The notes under the pieces: model-generated
Seen by the model: only the letters and a program-made list of their open reading frames with translations
Databases searched by the model: none
What the model was told of the DNA's origin: nothing
NCBI RefSeq assembly: GCF_032118995.1
Contig: NC_092669.1
Location: 1,488,001 to 1,552,000, forward strand
Length of the DNA: 64,000 nt
Direction: 5' to 3'
From: Asterias amurensis
Taxonomy: Eukaryota; Echinodermata; Asteroidea; Forcipulatida; Asteriidae
Translations under genes and position numbers: made by a program
Shown: positions 63,656 to 64,000 of the stretch, piece by piece
How positions within the stretch are numbered: the first letter of the stretch is position 1
Layout: every line of letters starts with the position of its first letter

Positions 63656-64000
63656 TTCACATTAATTGACCGATGTATTGCACAACGCCTATAAAAAAGG
63701 GGCATTACCATAATAAAAATAACCAGCTGCAATTACGGTAGATAATTATAGTCAATTAAAAGCAGATTACTATTTCAATTAACAACCCTATTTTATTTTC
63801 AAACTTATTTACTCACAGAAAAGTGGTCTTTAAGAAATTCTCAAACCATAATGATCTCTGGCCTTGTGGTCATTTAGGAATTCACAATTTCATGAAGAAC
63901 CACCACTCTTAGATCATCATTGTAGACTGTAAGCCAAACCCCTCCATCGATGACGCTGACCACTTTGTCCATTCAAGAACTCCAAAGCCATAAGTAACTC

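Larger units (their letters stand above)
54647..64000. other. Intergenic or unannotated, upstream of Amt
   Basis: Mostly AT-rich sequence and repeats (54880-54900 G-run, 55670-56035, 56302-57215, 57420-57530, 61365-62005, 62697-62880, 63541-63655). Apart from the candidate exon at 59584-59760, I see no exon with both a plausible peptide and good splice sites. Confidence 0.5.

Noticed and set aside
63868..63970. Minus-strand open frame near the right edge (VVSVIDGGVWLTVYNDD)
   Set aside because: More than one frame is open here and no clear acceptor fits. It may be the last exon of a gene to the right, but the window does not allow a decision.

Overview
This is a metazoan nuclear window: intron-rich genes with GT/AG splice sites, secreted and transmembrane animal domain families, and dense interspersed repeats. 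The genes and repeat types suggest an invertebrate deuterostome. The recurrent repeat beginning AAAGGCAGTGGACACTATTGG is one I associate from memory with sea-star (forcipulate, Asterias-like) genomes; that assignment is recognition, not proof. All exon borders were placed by eye from splice sites, reading phase and domain continuity.

Layout: (1) 87-17144, minus strand: a secreted protein with signal peptide, one thrombospondin type-1 repeat and at least seven and a half CUB domains, continuing past the left edge. A complete two-exon MAPEG/TMEM79-like membrane protein gene (5640-6736, plus) is nested in one of its introns. (2) 17969-27029, plus, head-to-head with the first gene: a complete 12-exon receptor tyrosine kinase of 670 residues (two Ig-like domains, a 9-residue-repeat Ser/Thr stalk, one membrane span, kinase, C-terminal YVNM). 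(3) 27030-33087: repeats, foldback elements and a G-rich telomere-like tract. (4) 33088-43692, plus: an Ig-superfamily receptor of about 890 residues with three Ig-like domains. Its cytoplasmic tail is built from four near-identical tandem exons and two copies of a segmental duplication, and holds six YxxP tyrosine motifs. (5) 43693-47967: a LINE remnant and foldback elements. (6) 47968-54646, minus: a complete 11-exon Amt-family ammonium transporter of 520 residues. (7) 54647-64000: mostly repeats, with one weak candidate exon near 59.6 kb.

Three of the five genes encode extracellular recognition architectures (CUB/TSP1, Ig-RTK, Ig receptor). Shared regulation is plausible only for the head-to-head pair, whose start codons are 824 bp apart. 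The most unusual locus is the Ig receptor tail: exon amplification in symmetric phase 1, a later segmental duplication with differential transposon insertion, and repeated YxxP motifs that would suit SH2 adaptor docking (Crk type). No CRISPR array, rRNA gene or bacterial-type operon is visible. Repeat boundaries are approximate.
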